Shown in pieces: positions 1 to 9,599 of a DNA stretch of 63,000 bases. The DNA is from Pseudomonas sp. REP124 (lineage in GTDB: Bacteria > Pseudomonadota > Gammaproteobacteria > Pseudomonadales > Pseudomonadaceae). Position 1 is the stretch's first letter; each line of letters opens with the position of its first letter. The notes beneath the pieces are model-generated. The model was given only the letters and a program-made list of their open reading frames with translations. It made no database searches and was not told the origin of the DNA. The translations under genes and the position numbers were made by a program. The DNA is taken from NCBI RefSeq assembly GCF_020164475.1, contig NZ_JAIQWX010000019.1, positions 1 to 63,000 of the forward strand, in the 5' to 3' direction.

Positions 1-7
1 CACCGTC

Positions 8-32
8 TGTAGGAGCGAGGCTTGCCCGCGAA
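8..32. repeat. REP element, partial
   Basis: A single Pseudomonas REP unit (TGTAGGAGCGAGGCTTGCCC followed by GCGAA). The matching inverted unit of a REPIN would lie to the left of the window, so the element is cut by the edge. It sits immediately after the pilR stop codon, as expected for an intergenic REPIN. Confidence 0.75.
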
Positions 33-39
33 AGGGCCC

Positions 40-1377
40 TCAATCCAGGCCCAATTTCTTCAGCCGGTAGCGCATCGACCTGAATGAAAGATTCAACCGC
101 TGTGCCGCCGCCGTGCGGTTCCAGCGCGTCTCTTCCAGCGCCTGGAGAATCAGCTGGCGTTCGACATTTTCCAGATACGCCTCCAGATTATCGATCTGCG
201 TGAGGTCCGGCACCCCGGCCTCTGCGCTACTGTTGCCCTCGGCCAGGCGCAGGTCGCCGGCTTCGATCTGCTTGTTCTCGCACAGCGTATGCGCCCGCTC
301 GAGCATGTTCTCCAGTTCCCGTACATTGCCCGGAAAACGATAGCTTTTCAGCGCATCGAGGGCCTGCGGATGAAGTTTTGCCAACGGTTCGCCAGTGTCT
401 GAAGCCAGGCGCTTGAGCATGTGGTTGGCCAGCGGTTCGATGTCGTCGCGACGCTCGCGCAAGGGCGGCACCCGCAGCTCGATCACGTTCAGGCGATAGT
501 ACAAATCCTGACGGAAGCGCTCGGCCGCGACTTCGGCAGCGAGGTCCTTGTGGGTAGCGCACAGGATGCGCACATCGACCACCACCTCCTGCTGTCCGCC
601 GACGCTGCGCACGGCTTTCTCCTGAATCGCCCGCAGCAGTTTGACCTGCATCGGCAGCGGCAAGTCGGCAACTTCATCGAGAAACAGGGTACCGCCATGG
701 GCGGCCTGGAACAGCCCGGGTTTGTCCTCGATGGCGCCGCTGAAGCTGCCTTTGCGATGGCCGAAAAACTCGCTCTCCATCAGCTCCGACGGGATGGCGC
801 CGCAGTTGACCGGAACGAAGGGCTGATTGGCCCGTGGTCCGCGATCATGGATCAGTCTTGCAACCAACTCCTTGCCACTGCCGGATTCGCCGCTGATGTA
901 TACCGGCGCCTGGCTGCGCGCCAGCTTGTCGATCTGTTTGCGCAGGTTGCGCATGGGCAGGGAATCGCCCAGCAGGCGCCGGTCGATGGCAATGCCGGGA
1001 GCGGGCAGGAGCAGGGCGCTGGTGACCAGTTCGCGCAATCGGGTGAGATCCACCGGTTTGGTCAGGAAGTCGAACGCGCCGGCCTTGAGGGCATTGATCG
1101 CGGTGTCGACACTACCGTAGGCGGTGATCATCGCCACTGGCACGTTGGGGTAGCGTTGCTGGATGTGCTGGACCAGCTCAAGCCCCGTGCCGTCTGGCAG
1201 GCGCATGTCGGTCAGGCACAGGTCGAAGGCCTCGCGCTTGAGCAGGGCCAGGGCCTCCGCAGCATTGCGAGCGCTGCAGGTATCGAGTTTCATCCGTCCC
1301 AGGGTGATTTCCAGGAGTTCGCGGATATCCGGTTCGTCGTCGACGATGAGGACTTTTTGCCGTGGGCTCGTGTTCAA
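40..1377 (-). CDS. pilR: Sigma54-dependent response regulator PilR
   Basis: Response regulator that, when phosphorylated by PilS, activates sigma54 transcription of the pilin gene pilA. The 446-residue protein has an N-terminal receiver domain (acidic pocket D13-D14, phosphoacceptor Asp57 in LTDMRLPDG), a central AAA+ domain with Walker A GESGSGKE, and a C-terminal Fis-type helix-turn-helix ending KKLGLD. I chose a TTG start because it overlaps the pilS stop (TTGA), and the residues after it align with the receiver start of P. aeruginosa PilR as remembered; the frame stays open upstream without family similarity. The sigma54-contact loop reads GSFSGA instead of the family consensus GAFTGA; Ser for Thr is conservative, so activity is expected but unusual. 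The target promoter is probably the one at about 24.45 kb. Confidence 0.95.
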   Translation of the reverse strand: MNTSPRQKVLIVDDEPDIRELLEITLGRMKLDTCSARNAAEALALLKREAFDLCLTDMRLPDGTGLELVQHIQQRYPNVPVAMITAYGSVDTAINALKAGAFDFLTKPVDLTRLRELVTSALLLPAPGIAIDRRLLGDSLPMRNLRKQIDKLARSQAPVYISGESGSGKELVARLIHDRGPRANQPFVPVNCGAIPSELMESEFFGHRKGSFSGAIEDKPGLFQAAHGGTLFLDEVADLPLPMQVKLLRAIQEKAVRSVGGQQEVVVDVRILCATHKDLAAEVAAERFRQDLYYRLNVIELRVPPLRERRDDIEPLANHMLKRLASDTGEPLAKLHPQALDALKSYRFPGNVRELENMLERAHTLCENKQIEAGDLRLAEGNSSAEAGVPDLTQIDNLEAYLENVERQLILQALEETRWNRTAAAQRLNLSFRSMRYRLKKLGLD

Positions 1378-2963
1378 CTTTGTTTCCGTCCGTGAGCAAA
1401 GGTGATGCGAAAGCAGCCGCCGCCTTGGCGTGGTTTGAAGTCTAGGCGGGCCTGGTTGCTTTCGCACAGCTCACGGGACAGATAGAGCCCCAGTCCAGTG
1501 CCTTGATGACTGGTAGTGAAGAACGGCTCGAACAGTTGCGCCTGATGATCGGGGGCGACACCGGGGCCGTCGTCGAGGATTTCCAGGATGGGCAGCTGGC
1601 TTGCGGCATCGATGAACAACTCAAGCCAGACCTGGGCCACATCGTGGTCCTGGGCGCTGTGACGCCAGCCGTTGCGGATCAGGTTGTCGAGAATCTGGTT
1701 CAGCTGGTTCGGGTCCATCAGGGTCGTGAAGTCCCCGGCAGCGATGCGCAGATGAACCTGTTGGCGCTCGGTCGCACCCTCGCGGGTTTCTGTGACGAAT
1801 TGTTCCAGCCACGGCTTCAGGTCCAGGCGTTGCGGGACGCTTTGCTGGCGGCGGGACAGTTGCAGGACGTTTTCGATAACCCGATTCATTCGCTGAGAGT
1901 GATCTTGAATAATCTGAGTCAGACGTTGATCGGCGCTGCTCAGTTCCTCAGATTCTCGCAATAACTGCGCGGCATGACTGATGGCGCCCAGCGGGTTGCG
2001 GATTTCATGGGCGATACCGGCGGTCAGGCGCCCGAGGGCGGCGAGCTTCAGCTGTTGGGCCTGTTGAGCGATCTGGGCGAGATCTTCGAGAAACACCAGG
2101 GTCTGGTGCTGGGGGCTCGGGTCCAGCGCAATGAAGCTGGGTTGCAATTCCACGCCGCTGCCGGCGATTTTCAGGCTCTGGGGGCGCAGCGTCGGGTTGC
2201 TCAACCACAGCTCCAGGCGTTCGACCAGCGCGGGGAAATGTTCATCGATCAGGCAGCCTTCCAGATGGGCGCTGCCGAGCAGGGATCGGGCGCTGTGGTT
2301 GGCCAGTTGCACGCGCCGCAGTTCGTCGAGCACCAGAATCCCGGTGCGCATCCGTTGCAGAATAAGCGCATTGAGCGCTTCCAGGCCGACCACTTCGCTG
2401 GCCTTCTGCTCGGCCAGGGTTTCACTGACTTCCAGGCGTCGGATCAGGCCTTGCACCAGCAAGGCCGCGGCAAAGCACAGGGCGCCGTGGGTGCCGACCT
2501 GCAAATAGTCATTGGGGCTGGGAGGGTGGCTGAAGCTCAGCAGGAAACTCGAACCGATGATGCCAAGTGCGCCGATGGCGGCAATCAACAGGCCGATGCG
2601 TCTTCGCAACAGGGTGTTGCTGATGGCCACCGAGACGATCAGCAGATTGCCAAGCGCGCTGGCCACGCCACCGCCGGCGTAGAACAGCACGCACAGCAGC
2701 AGGACATCGAGCAGCGCCAGGCCAAACAATTGCGCCGGATGCCGGGTGTTCTCGAAGAACACCACCAGCAGGATATTCAGCACCAGATACAGCCAGCTGC
2801 CATTGCGCAACAGTTGGTCGTTGGCCGAGGTCAGCAACTGGTTGTCCATGTTGCTGGAGATCAGCAGCACCAGAAGGATGCCGACGCTTAAACGGTAGAG
2901 GTGATAAAGGCGCAGCAGTCGCTGGGCCTGTTTGTTGCCTTGACTGGACGCCTCAGCGATCAC
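1374..2963 (-). CDS. pilS: Sensor histidine kinase PilS
   Basis: Membrane histidine kinase partnering PilR; in P. aeruginosa it senses pilin level in the inner membrane. The 529-residue protein starts LYHLYRLSVGILLVLLIS, followed by about six hydrophobic segments in the first 200 residues, a PAS-like linker, the H-box IAHEIRNPLGA, and an HATPase domain with the N-box and a G-box around GTGLGLYLSREL. The frame is open far upstream, but similarity to the family begins at this GTG, which overlaps the 3' end of the preceding small gene by 11 bases. That overlap and the pilR overlap indicate one transcript for the small protein, pilS and pilR. Confidence 0.93.
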   Translation of the reverse strand: MIAEASSQGNKQAQRLLRLYHLYRLSVGILLVLLISSNMDNQLLTSANDQLLRNGSWLYLVLNILLVVFFENTRHPAQLFGLALLDVLLLCVLFYAGGGVASALGNLLIVSVAISNTLLRRRIGLLIAAIGALGIIGSSFLLSFSHPPSPNDYLQVGTHGALCFAAALLVQGLIRRLEVSETLAEQKASEVVGLEALNALILQRMRTGILVLDELRRVQLANHSARSLLGSAHLEGCLIDEHFPALVERLELWLSNPTLRPQSLKIAGSGVELQPSFIALDPSPQHQTLVFLEDLAQIAQQAQQLKLAALGRLTAGIAHEIRNPLGAISHAAQLLRESEELSSADQRLTQIIQDHSQRMNRVIENVLQLSRRQQSVPQRLDLKPWLEQFVTETREGATERQQVHLRIAAGDFTTLMDPNQLNQILDNLIRNGWRHSAQDHDVAQVWLELFIDAASQLPILEILDDGPGVAPDHQAQLFEPFFTTSHQGTGLGLYLSRELCESNQARLDFKPRQGGGCFRITFAHGRKQS

Positions 2964-3186
2964 TGGAACCCGGGCCTTGCTCCAGGTGGGCCTGGCTGCA
3001 ATACCATTGTTGTTGGTAGCTGACGGCGCGATCGCGCGGCAGGTGCACGCCGCAGTTGGCGCAGCGGACCATCGGTGCCGCTTCCAGCTCGGCGGGGGAC
3101 TTGGGTACTGCGGCCTGGCCCTTGTACTTGCGCCAGAACCATACGGCGGCGGCAATCACCGCGATCCAGAATAATAAACGAAGCAT
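2953..3186 (-). CDS. Small membrane protein, PP0621 family
   Basis: A 77-residue protein with one N-terminal membrane segment (LLFWIAVIAAAVWFW) followed by a cytoplasmic tail holding C-x2-C (RCANCGVHL) and a later Cys-His (YCSQAHL), which looks like a small zinc-ribbon. It matches the PP0621-family proteins that sit just upstream of pilS in pseudomonads. The function is not known; its overlap with the pilS start suggests translational coupling and possibly a role in the pilus sensor or its membrane environment, which is inference only. Confidence 0.85.
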   Translation of the reverse strand: MLRLLFWIAVIAAAVWFWRKYKGQAAVPKSPAELEAAPMVRCANCGVHLPRDRAVSYQQQWYCSQAHLEQGPGSSDR

Positions 3187-3277
3187 GATGAGCAGCTTTC
3201 TGACTGATGAACCGGCAGTTTAGCCAAGGTCATGACGGGCGCACAGCGCAAATGCGCATGTCAAAAAAGGCGCAATA

Positions 3278-3305
3278 AAAAAGGGAGACTCAAGTCTCCC
3301 TTTTT
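3278..3305. terminator. Intrinsic terminator downstream of bamD
   Basis: Perfect 12-bp stem (AAAAAGGGAGAC paired with GTCTCCCTTTTT) with a TCAA loop and A/T runs on both sides, so it can terminate in either direction. It ends the bamD transcript and insulates the downstream pilSR operon. Confidence 0.88.
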
Positions 3306-3322
3306 CATTACCGCCGGTGTTT

Positions 3323-4345
3323 TCAGTCGAACACGCCGAAGGTCATGTAGCTGAACCACGAACGGTCATCGTTGTTGCCTTCCGCTTCATGGTTTTCTTC
3401 TTCGATCACGTCACCATCGGCATCTTTAGGCTTGAGCTCGTTCGGGATCGCGTCTTTCGCGTCCTGGAACTGCTTCTGCACGTCCTGGTTGGCGCGGGTT
3501 TCTCCCGGCGGCAGCGGCGGGCGGGATTCGATCAGGCCCAGGGTGGCCTTGCTCAGCCACGAACGGTTGTCGGCTTCGTCGACCGTCGGCACGAATTGAC
3601 CGTCCACCAGGGTCGGGTGGTTCGGGTAGTTGAGCTTCAGGGTTTCGAGGCTGGTGGCAGCCAGTTCGTCCAGGTGCAGACGCTGGTAGGACTCGGTCAT
3701 CACCGCCAGGCCGTCACCGACCGATGGGGTTTCCTGGAAGTTTTCCACAACGTAGCGACCACGGTTAGCGGCAGCGACGTAGGCCTGACGGGTCAGGTAA
3801 TAGTCGGCAACGTGAATTTCGTAGGCGGCCAGCAGGTTGCGCAGGTAGATCATGCGCTGCTTGGCGTCAGGTGCGTAACGGCTGTTCGGGAAGCGGCTGG
3901 TCAGCTGGGCGAACTCGTTATAGGAGTCGCGCGCGGCGCCCGGGTCACGCTTGGTCATGTCCAGCGGCAGGAAACGGGCCAGCAGGCCAACGTCCTGGTC
4001 GAACGAAGTCAGGCCCTTGAGGTAATAGGCGTAATCGACGTTCGGATGCTGCGGATGCAGACGGATGAAACGCTCGGCAGCGGCTTTGGCAGCCTCAGGC
4101 TCCGCATTCTTGTAGTTGGCGTAGATGAGTTCCAGCTGCGCCTGGTCAGCATAACGACCGAACGGATAACGCGACTCCAGAGCCTTCAGCTTGGCGGTAG
4201 CGCTGGTGTAGCTGTTGTTGTCCAGATCAGCCTGAGCCTGTTGGTACAACTCGACTTCACTAAGGTTCTCGTCTACGACTTCCTTCGATGAGCAAGCAGC
4301 GGTCAATGCGAGGATGGCGATCAGCAGCAGGTGTTTCACTTGCAT
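3323..4345 (-). CDS. bamD: Outer membrane assembly lipoprotein BamD (ComL)
   Basis: Essential lipoprotein of the BAM complex, which inserts beta-barrel proteins into the outer membrane. The 340-residue product begins with a lipoprotein signal, [18 protein letters not shown], with Cys18 in the lipobox TAAC, followed by serial TPR helices ([16 protein letters not shown] onward) typical of BamD. The C-terminal extension of about 90 residues beyond the E. coli length is acidic ([16 protein letters not shown]) and typical for Pseudomonas. The start at the signal peptide Met is preferred over an upstream in-frame Met that would add 51 non-conserved residues and abolish the signal peptide. It is divergent from rluD, as in P. 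aeruginosa. Confidence 0.95.
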   Translation of the reverse strand: MQVKHLLLIAILALTAACSSKEVVDENLSEVELYQQAQADLDNNSYTSATAKLKALESRYPFGRYADQAQLELIYANYKNAEPEAAKAAAERFIRLHPQHPNVDYAYYLKGLTSFDQDVGLLARFLPLDMTKRDPGAARDSYNEFAQLTSRFPNSRYAPDAKQRMIYLRNLLAAYEIHVADYYLTRQAYVAAANRGRYVVENFQETPSVGDGLAVMTESYQRLHLDELAATSLETLKLNYPNHPTLVDGQFVPTVDEADNRSWLSKATLGLIESRPPLPPGETRANQDVQKQFQDAKDAIPNELKPKDADGDVIEEENHEAEGNNDDRSWFSYMTFGVFD

Positions 4346-4496
4346 AGCGGCTTGCGTCCCTATGACGGCCGCTGTCTTGGGCGTGGCCGTCCTGTTATGA
4401 TGAGCGCCCCGTTGAATAGCCTCGGGGCAAAAGACGCCGTATTTAACCACAAGCGCGCAGCCGAAACCAAAGGCTGTGCCGACGCCCAGTCCGAGC

Positions 4497-5459
4497 ATGT
4501 CCGATAAAATTGAACTTCGCGCAGAGGTGCCGTCCGATTTGGGCGGCCAACGCCTCGATCAAGTCGCCGCCCAACTCTTCGCTGAGCACTCTCGCTCGCG
4601 CCTTTCCGCCTGGATCAAAGAAGGTCGCCTGACTGTGGACGGTGCGGTCATCCGCCCGCGCGACATCGTGCATGGCGGCTCCATCCTCGAACTGACCGCC
4701 GAGCAGGAAGCCCAGGGCGAATGGGTCGCCCAGGACATCGAGCTGGACATCGTCTACGAAGACGACGACATCCTGGTGATCAACAAGCCTGCGGGCCTGG
4801 TGGTGCATCCGGCTGCCGGCCACGCTGATGGCACCTTGCTCAACGCCCTGCTGCACCATGTGCCGGACATCGTCAATGTGCCCCGCGCCGGTATCGTGCA
4901 CCGTCTGGACAAGGACACCACCGGTCTGATGGTGGTGGCCAAGACCATTCAGGCGCAGACCAAGCTCGTCGCCCAATTGCAGAGTCGCAGTGTCAGCCGT
5001 ATCTACGAATGCATCGTGATCGGTGTGGTGACTGCCGGCGGCAAGATCAACGCGCCGATCGGCCGCCATGGCCAGCAGCGCCAGCGCATGGCCGTGATGG
5101 AAGGCGGCAAGCCGGCCGTCAGCCATTACCGCGTGCTGGAGCGCTTCCGCTCGCACACTCATGTGCGGGTCAAGCTGGAAACCGGTCGTACGCACCAGAT
5201 TCGCGTGCATATGGCGCACATCAACTTCCCGTTGGTCGGAGACCCGGCCTACGGCGGTCGTTTCCGCATTCCGCCAGCCGCCAACCCGACCATGGTCGAG
5301 TCGCTGAAACACTTCCCGCGTCAGGCCCTGCACGCGCGGTTCCTGGAGCTGGAGCACCCGACCACGGGGCAGCGCATGAGCTGGGAGTCGCCATTGCCGG
5401 AAGACTTCGTCTGGTTGCTGACCTTGCTCAAGCAAGACCGCGAGGCGTTTGTCGGATGA
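4497..5459 (+). CDS. rluD: 23S rRNA pseudouridine(1911/1915/1917) synthase RluD
   Basis: Isomerises uridines 1911, 1915 and 1917 in helix 69 of 23S rRNA, needed for normal ribosome assembly. The 320-residue protein has an N-terminal S4 RNA-binding domain (about residues 18-75, starting [12 protein letters not shown]) and the RluA-type catalytic domain with the signature [10 protein letters not shown], catalytic Asp138. The start [12 protein letters not shown] is the family start; an in-frame ATG 21 bases upstream gives only a non-conserved extension. The stop overlaps the next start (ATGA), so it is translationally coupled to pgeF, the common gammaproteobacterial arrangement. Confidence 0.96.
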   Translation: MSDKIELRAEVPSDLGGQRLDQVAAQLFAEHSRSRLSAWIKEGRLTVDGAVIRPRDIVHGGSILELTAEQEAQGEWVAQDIELDIVYEDDDILVINKPAGLVVHPAAGHADGTLLNALLHHVPDIVNVPRAGIVHRLDKDTTGLMVVAKTIQAQTKLVAQLQSRSVSRIYECIVIGVVTAGGKINAPIGRHGQQRQRMAVMEGGKPAVSHYRVLERFRSHTHVRVKLETGRTHQIRVHMAHINFPLVGDPAYGGRFRIPPAANPTMVESLKHFPRQALHARFLELEHPTTGQRMSWESPLPEDFVWLLTLLKQDREAFVG

Positions 5460-6181
5460 GTGACTGGCTGATTCCAGACTGGCCCGCGCCGGCCGGGGTC
5501 AAAGCCTGTGTCACCACCCGTGCGGGCGGCGTCAGTCTGGCGCCGTTCGACAGCCTCAATCTGGGCGATCATGTCGAAGACAGCCCCGAGGCTGTCGCCG
5601 AAAATCGCCGTCGACTCACCGATCACTTCTCCATGCAGCCGGCCTGGTTGAAGCAGGTTCACGGCATTGCCGTGGCGCATGCCGACCCCAGCCAGGTCGT
5701 CACTGCCGACGCCAACTGGACGTCGACCCCCGGCATCGCCTGCGCGGCGATGACCGCCGATTGCCTGCCAGCGTTGTTTTGCGACCGTGCCGGTACTCGC
5801 GTCGCAGCCGCTCATGCTGGCTGGCGCGGACTTGCGGCGGGTGTGCTGGAAGCGACGCTGGATGTAATGGCTGTCGCGCCCGAGGACGTACTGGTCTGGC
5901 TGGGTCCGGCCATCGGCCCGCAGGCCTTTGAAGTCGGTCCGGAAGTGCGCCAGGTCTTCATTGAACAATTGCCTGAAGCCGCCAAAGCTTTTGTACCCAG
6001 TGCAAATGCCGGCAAATTCATGGCTGACATCTATACGTTGGCCCGCTTGCGCCTGGCCGCCCGCGGCGTCACAGCCGTTTACGGTGGCGGATTCTGCACC
6101 GTGACCGATCCACGCTTTTTCTCTTACCGCCGTGCATCGCGCACCGGCAGGTTTGCCTCCCTGGTCTGGCTCGACCGCTAG
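5456..6181 (+). CDS. pgeF: Peptidoglycan editing factor PgeF (YfiH/laccase-domain)
   Basis: Multicopper-oxidase-like fold protein of the YfiH family; E. coli PgeF removes wrongly incorporated amino acids from peptidoglycan precursors, and other members act as purine nucleoside phosphorylases or adenosine deaminases. The 241-residue product has the three metal ligands: His69 in KQVHG, Cys103 in TADCLP and His120 in AAHAGWRG. Length is normal for the family. The ATG overlaps the rluD stop. Whether the in vivo role is cell-wall editing or nucleoside metabolism cannot be told from sequence. Confidence 0.92.
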   Translation: MSDWLIPDWPAPAGVKACVTTRAGGVSLAPFDSLNLGDHVEDSPEAVAENRRRLTDHFSMQPAWLKQVHGIAVAHADPSQVVTADANWTSTPGIACAAMTADCLPALFCDRAGTRVAAAHAGWRGLAAGVLEATLDVMAVAPEDVLVWLGPAIGPQAFEVGPEVRQVFIEQLPEAAKAFVPSANAGKFMADIYTLARLRLAARGVTAVYGGGFCTVTDPRFFSYRRASRTGRFASLVWLDR

Positions 6182-6211
6182 ACTTGCCTGACCTGCATCA
6201 ACACTCCGACG

Positions 6212-6239
6212 CTTGAATCTTCCAGAATCGGCCACATCT
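6212..6239 (+). promoter_or_regulatory. Candidate sigma32 heat-shock promoter of clpB
   Basis: CTTGAAT, 13-base spacer, CCACATCT. This differs from the sigma32 consensus (CTTGAAA-N13/14-CCCCATnT) at two positions and lies about 70 bases before the clpB start, with a good Shine-Dalgarno (AAGGAAGG) further down. It fits the known heat-shock control of clpB. Confidence 0.8.
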
Positions 6240-6311
6240 AGTGTGGTATCTGGCAGGTTTCTTCATTCAGGATGTTCTATAGGTCCGGCCTGCTCAAAAG
6301 GAAGGTGACCC

Positions 6312-8876
6312 ATGCGTATAGATCGTTTAACCAGTAAATTGCAGTTAGCTTTATCCGACGCCCAATCCCTGGCCGTCGGTCATGACCATCCCGCCATCGA
6401 GCCGGCGCATCTGATGCAGGCCCTGCTCGAACAACAGGGCGGCTCGATCAAGCCCCTGCTGATGCAGGTGGGCTTCGACGTCAACAGCCTGCGTAAAGAG
6501 CTGACCAAAGAGCTCGACCAGCTGCCGAAAATCCAGAATCCAACCGGCGACGTGAACATGTCGCAGGACTTGGCGCGTCTGCTCAACCAGGCCGATCGCC
6601 TGGCCCAGCAGAAGGGCGACCAGTTCATTTCCAGCGAGCTGGTGCTGCTCGCCGCCATGGACGAGAACAGCAAGCTCGGCAAATTGCTGCTGGGCCAGGG
6701 CGTGAGCAAGAAAGCCCTGGAGAACGCGATCAACAACCTGCGCGGTGGCGAGGCGGTCAATGACCCCAACCACGAAGAGGCGCGCCAGGCCCTGGATAAA
6801 TACACCGTCGACCTGACCAAGCGTGCCGAGGACGGCAAGCTCGATCCGGTGATCGGTCGTGACGACGAAATTCGCCGCACCATTCAGGTCCTGCAGCGCC
6901 GTACCAAGAACAACCCGGTCCTGATCGGTGAGCCTGGCGTGGGTAAAACCGCCATCGCCGAAGGCCTGGCCCAGCGCATCATCAACGGCGAAGTGCCGGA
7001 TGGCCTGCGGGGCAAGCGTCTGCTGTCCCTGGACATGGGCGCGCTGATTGCCGGTGCCAAGTACCGCGGCGAGTTCGAAGAGCGGCTAAAAGCGTTGCTC
7101 AACGAGCTCTCGAAGCAGGAAGGGCAAATCATCCTGTTCATCGACGAGCTGCACACCATGGTCGGCGCCGGTAAGGGCGAGGGTTCGATGGATGCGGGCA
7201 ACATGCTCAAGCCGGCTCTGGCACGTGGCGAGCTGCATTGCGTCGGTGCGACCACGCTCAACGAGTACCGCCAATATATAGAGAAGGACGCGGCCCTTGA
7301 GCGGCGCTTCCAGAAGGTATTGGTGGATGAGCCGAGCGAGGAAGACACCATTGCCATCCTGCGTGGCCTCAAGGAGCGTTACGAGGTTCACCACAAGGTA
7401 GCGATCACCGACGGCGCGATCATCGCGGCGGCCAAGCTGAGCCATCGCTACATCACCGATCGTCAGTTGCCGGACAAGGCTATCGACCTGATCGACGAGG
7501 CGGCCAGCCGCATCCGCATGGAAATCGACTCCAAGCCGGAAGTGCTGGACCGTCTGGAACGCCGTCTGATTCAGCTGAAGGTGGAATCCCAGGCACTGAA
7601 GAAAGAAAGCGACGACGCGGCGAAGAAGCGTCTGGAAAAACTGCAGGAAGAAATCGCTCGGCATGAGCGTGAGTACTCGGATCTCGAGGAAATCTGGAAC
7701 TCGGAAAAAGCCGAGGTACAGGGTTCTGCGCAGATCCAGCAGAAAATCGAACAGTCCCGGCAGGAACTGGAGGCAGCGCGCCGCAAAGGCGACCTGAACC
7801 GCATGGCCGAGTTGCAGTACGGGGTGATCCCGGACCTGGAGCGCAGCCTGCAAATGGTCGACCAGCATGGCAAGAGCGAAAATCAGTTGCTGCGCAGCAA
7901 GGTGACTGAAGAAGAGATCGCCGAAGTCGTGTCGAAGTGGACCGGTATTCCCGTGTCGAAGATGCTCGAAGGCGAGCGCGAAAAACTGATGAAGATGGAA
8001 AGCCTGTTGCACCAGCGTGTGATCGGCCAGGAAGAAGCGGTAGTCGCGGTTTCCAATGCGGTGCGGCGCTCCCGTGCCGGGCTGGCCGACCCGAATCGTC
8101 CGAGTGGCTCGTTCATGTTCCTCGGCCCGACCGGTGTCGGTAAAACCGAGCTGTGCAAGGCGCTGGCCGAGTTCCTCTTCGATACTGAAGAGGCGATGGT
8201 GCGTATCGACATGTCCGAGTTCATGGAGAAACATTCCGTGGCTCGTCTGATCGGTGCACCACCGGGATACGTGGGTTATGAAGAGGGCGGTTACCTGACC
8301 GAGGCTGTGCGTCGCAAGCCTTACTCTGTGATCCTGCTGGATGAGGTCGAGAAAGCGCATCCAGATGTGTTCAACGTCCTGCTGCAGGTGCTGGAAGACG
8401 GCCGTCTGACCGACAGCCATGGCCGCACGGTGGATTTCAAGAACACCGTGATCGTCATGACCTCCAACCTGGGATCGGCGCAGATCCAGGAACTGATCGA
8501 TGACCGTGAGGCCCAGCGTGCGGCGGTGATGGATGCGATTTCCTCGCACTTCCGTCCGGAGTTCATCAACCGGGTCGACGAAGTGGTGATCTTCGAGCCA
8601 TTGGCACGGGATCAGATCGCCGGTATCACCGAGATCCAGTTGAGCCGTCTGCGCAGCCGTCTCACCGAGCGCGAGCTGAAGCTGGAGTTGAGCCCCGAAG
8701 CGATGGATAAGCTGATCGCGGTAGGGTACGACCCGGTGTATGGCGCACGGCCGCTGAAACGCGCGATCCAGCGCTGGATCGAGAACCCGCTGGCGCAGTT
8801 GATCCTCTCCGGTCGCTTCATGCCGGGAGACACGGCGAAGGGCACCGTGGAGAACGACGAAATCGTTTTCAACTGA
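6312..8876 (+). CDS. clpB: ATP-dependent disaggregase ClpB
   Basis: Hexameric Hsp100 AAA+ chaperone that, with DnaK, threads aggregated proteins through its pore and dissolves them. The 854-residue protein is full length: N-terminal Clp repeat domain (about 1-145), NBD1 with Walker A GEPGVGKT near residue 206, the long coiled-coil M-domain (about 405-525, rich in E, K, Q and R), and NBD2 with Walker A GPTGVGKT near residue 605. The NBD2 pore loop contains GYVGYEEGG. An AAGGAAGG ribosome site sits 5 bases before ATG. It is a single-gene unit flanked by a heat-shock promoter and a strong terminator, beside tRNA genes as in P. aeruginosa. Confidence 0.98.
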   Translation: MRIDRLTSKLQLALSDAQSLAVGHDHPAIEPAHLMQALLEQQGGSIKPLLMQVGFDVNSLRKELTKELDQLPKIQNPTGDVNMSQDLARLLNQADRLAQQKGDQFISSELVLLAAMDENSKLGKLLLGQGVSKKALENAINNLRGGEAVNDPNHEEARQALDKYTVDLTKRAEDGKLDPVIGRDDEIRRTIQVLQRRTKNNPVLIGEPGVGKTAIAEGLAQRIINGEVPDGLRGKRLLSLDMGALIAGAKYRGEFEERLKALLNELSKQEGQIILFIDELHTMVGAGKGEGSMDAGNMLKPALARGELHCVGATTLNEYRQYIEKDAALERRFQKVLVDEPSEEDTIAILRGLKERYEVHHKVAITDGAIIAAAKLSHRYITDRQLPDKAIDLIDEAASRIRMEIDSKPEVLDRLERRLIQLKVESQALKKESDDAAKKRLEKLQEEIARHEREYSDLEEIWNSEKAEVQGSAQIQQKIEQSRQELEAARRKGDLNRMAELQYGVIPDLERSLQMVDQHGKSENQLLRSKVTEEEIAEVVSKWTGIPVSKMLEGEREKLMKMESLLHQRVIGQEEAVVAVSNAVRRSRAGLADPNRPSGSFMFLGPTGVGKTELCKALAEFLFDTEEAMVRIDMSEFMEKHSVARLIGAPPGYVGYEEGGYLTEAVRRKPYSVILLDEVEKAHPDVFNVLLQVLEDGRLTDSHGRTVDFKNTVIVMTSNLGSAQIQELIDDREAQRAAVMDAISSHFRPEFINRVDEVVIFEPLARDQIAGITEIQLSRLRSRLTERELKLELSPEAMDKLIAVGYDPVYGARPLKRAIQRWIENPLAQLILSGRFMPGDTAKGTVENDEIVFN

Positions 8877-8894
8877 GCCAAAACGGCGGTACAA

Positions 8895-8927
8895 AAAAAA
8901 AGGCCTCGCATTGCGAGGCCTTTTTTT
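8895..8927 (+). terminator. Intrinsic terminator of clpB
   Basis: GGCCTCGC paired with GCGAGGCC (8 GC-rich bp, ATT loop), extended by an A-run on the 5' side and seven T on the 3' side. Confidence 0.92.
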
Positions 8928-9060
8928 CATTAGGTTGTTGAAGTTAAAGGAAAAGGCTTGTAAAGTGCGCCCCGCAGTAAGTCACCCGCCAGGGTTTCCG
9001 CTCACTGAGTAGAAATCTGAAATAAGTTGCAAATCATTAACTTGAAAGCAATTTAGGGGG

Positions 9061-9088
9061 TTGACAGAGGTGCTTAAGATTGTAGAAT
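9061..9088 (+). promoter_or_regulatory. Promoter of the tRNA-Asn/Pro/Lys cluster
   Basis: TTGACA, 16-base spacer, TAGAAT, followed by a GC-rich discriminator (AGCGCGCC). This is the classic stable-RNA promoter layout, expected to be under ppGpp/DksA stringent control. It lies about 95 bases before tRNA-Asn. Confidence 0.88.
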
Positions 9089-9182
9089 AGCGCGCCTCAG
9101 ACACACGAACGCAGCGATGCGAACGAGTTGAAGAGAACGCTGTAAAGCACCAACGTTGTAGATGTAAATTGAAATGTGTAGT

Positions 9183-9258
9183 TCCGTGATAGCTCAGTCG
9201 GTAGAGCAAATGACTGTTAATCATTGGGTCCCAGGTTCGAGTCCTGGTCACGGAGCCA
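9183..9258 (+). tRNA. tRNA-Asn (GTT)
   Basis: Cloverleaf of 76 bases with acceptor stem TCCGTGA/TCACGGA, anticodon loop CTGTTAA (anticodon GTT), T-arm containing GGTTCGAGTCC, and an encoded CCA end. First gene of the cluster. Confidence 0.97.
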
Positions 9259-9267
9259 ATTTCAAGC

Positions 9268-9344
9268 CGGGGTATAGCGCAGTCCGGTAGCGCGCCTGCT
9301 TTGGGAGCAGGATGTCAGGAGTTCGAATCCCCTTACCCCGACCA
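9268..9344 (+). tRNA. tRNA-Pro (TGG), copy 1
   Basis: A 77-base cloverleaf with acceptor CGGGGTA/TACCCCG, anticodon stem CCTGC/GCAGG with loop TTTGGGA (anticodon TGG), and encoded CCA. Identical along its whole length to the second copy 174 bases further on. Confidence 0.97.
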
Positions 9345-9349
9345 TTTTT

Positions 9350-9425
9350 GGGTCGTTAGCTCAGTTGGTAGAGCAGTTGGCTTTTAACCAATTGGTCGTA
9401 GGTTCGAATCCCACACGACCCACCA
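9350..9425 (+). tRNA. tRNA-Lys (TTT)
   Basis: A 76-base cloverleaf with acceptor GGGTCGT/ACGACCC, anticodon loop CTTTTAA (anticodon TTT) and encoded CCA. In P. aeruginosa the equivalent tRNA-Lys next to clpB is the chromosomal attachment site of PAPI-1/pKLC102-type integrative elements. Here the 3' end is intact and no element follows. Confidence 0.97.
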
Positions 9426-9487
9426 TTTTTGAGACCAGTTCGCTGGAATCGAATCTTAAGATCAGACGCCAAAAGCTCTGTTCGCAG

Positions 9488-9516
9488 AAGGCGCCTTTTA
9501 AAGGTGCCTTTTTTTT
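9488..9516 (+). terminator. Terminator after tRNA-Lys
   Basis: AAGGCGCCTTT paired with AAAGGTGCCTT (one G-U pair) followed by eight T. It ends the first tRNA transcript just two bases before the second tRNA-Pro begins, so copy 2 must be read through or have its own weak promoter. Confidence 0.88.
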
Positions 9517-9518
9517 AC

Positions 9519-9595
9519 CGGGGTATAGCGCAGTCCGGTAGCGCGCCTGCTTTGGGAGCAGGATGTCAGGAGTTCGAATCCCCTTACCCCGACCA
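9519..9595 (+). tRNA. tRNA-Pro (TGG), copy 2
   Basis: Exact duplicate of the upstream 77-base tRNA-Pro including the CCA end. It is separated from tRNA-Lys by a strong terminator and followed by its own terminator. The duplication encloses tRNA-Lys, so the pair forms a 77-bp direct repeat. Confidence 0.97.
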
Positions 9596-9599
9596 TATT

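Noticed and set aside
4346..4496. Promoters for the divergent bamD and rluD genes
   Set aside because: TATGAT and TTGGGC elements exist but are 13 bases apart; no pair with proper spacing was found on either strand.
7086..8930. Long open frame (614 codons) on the strand opposite clpB
   Set aside because: High-GC codon bias leaves the antisense frame open; no ribosome site, low-complexity His/Gln-rich translation, and clpB is unambiguous. The same holds for frames opposite ilvB (56976-58622), pgi (33462-35252), cbrA (41981-43594), pcnB (37507-39366) and the DUF748 gene (26091-28034).
9426..9487. attR/attL repeat of tRNA-Lys indicating an integrated element
   Set aside because: I found no second copy of the tRNA-Lys 3' end in the window and no integrase gene, so no element is called.
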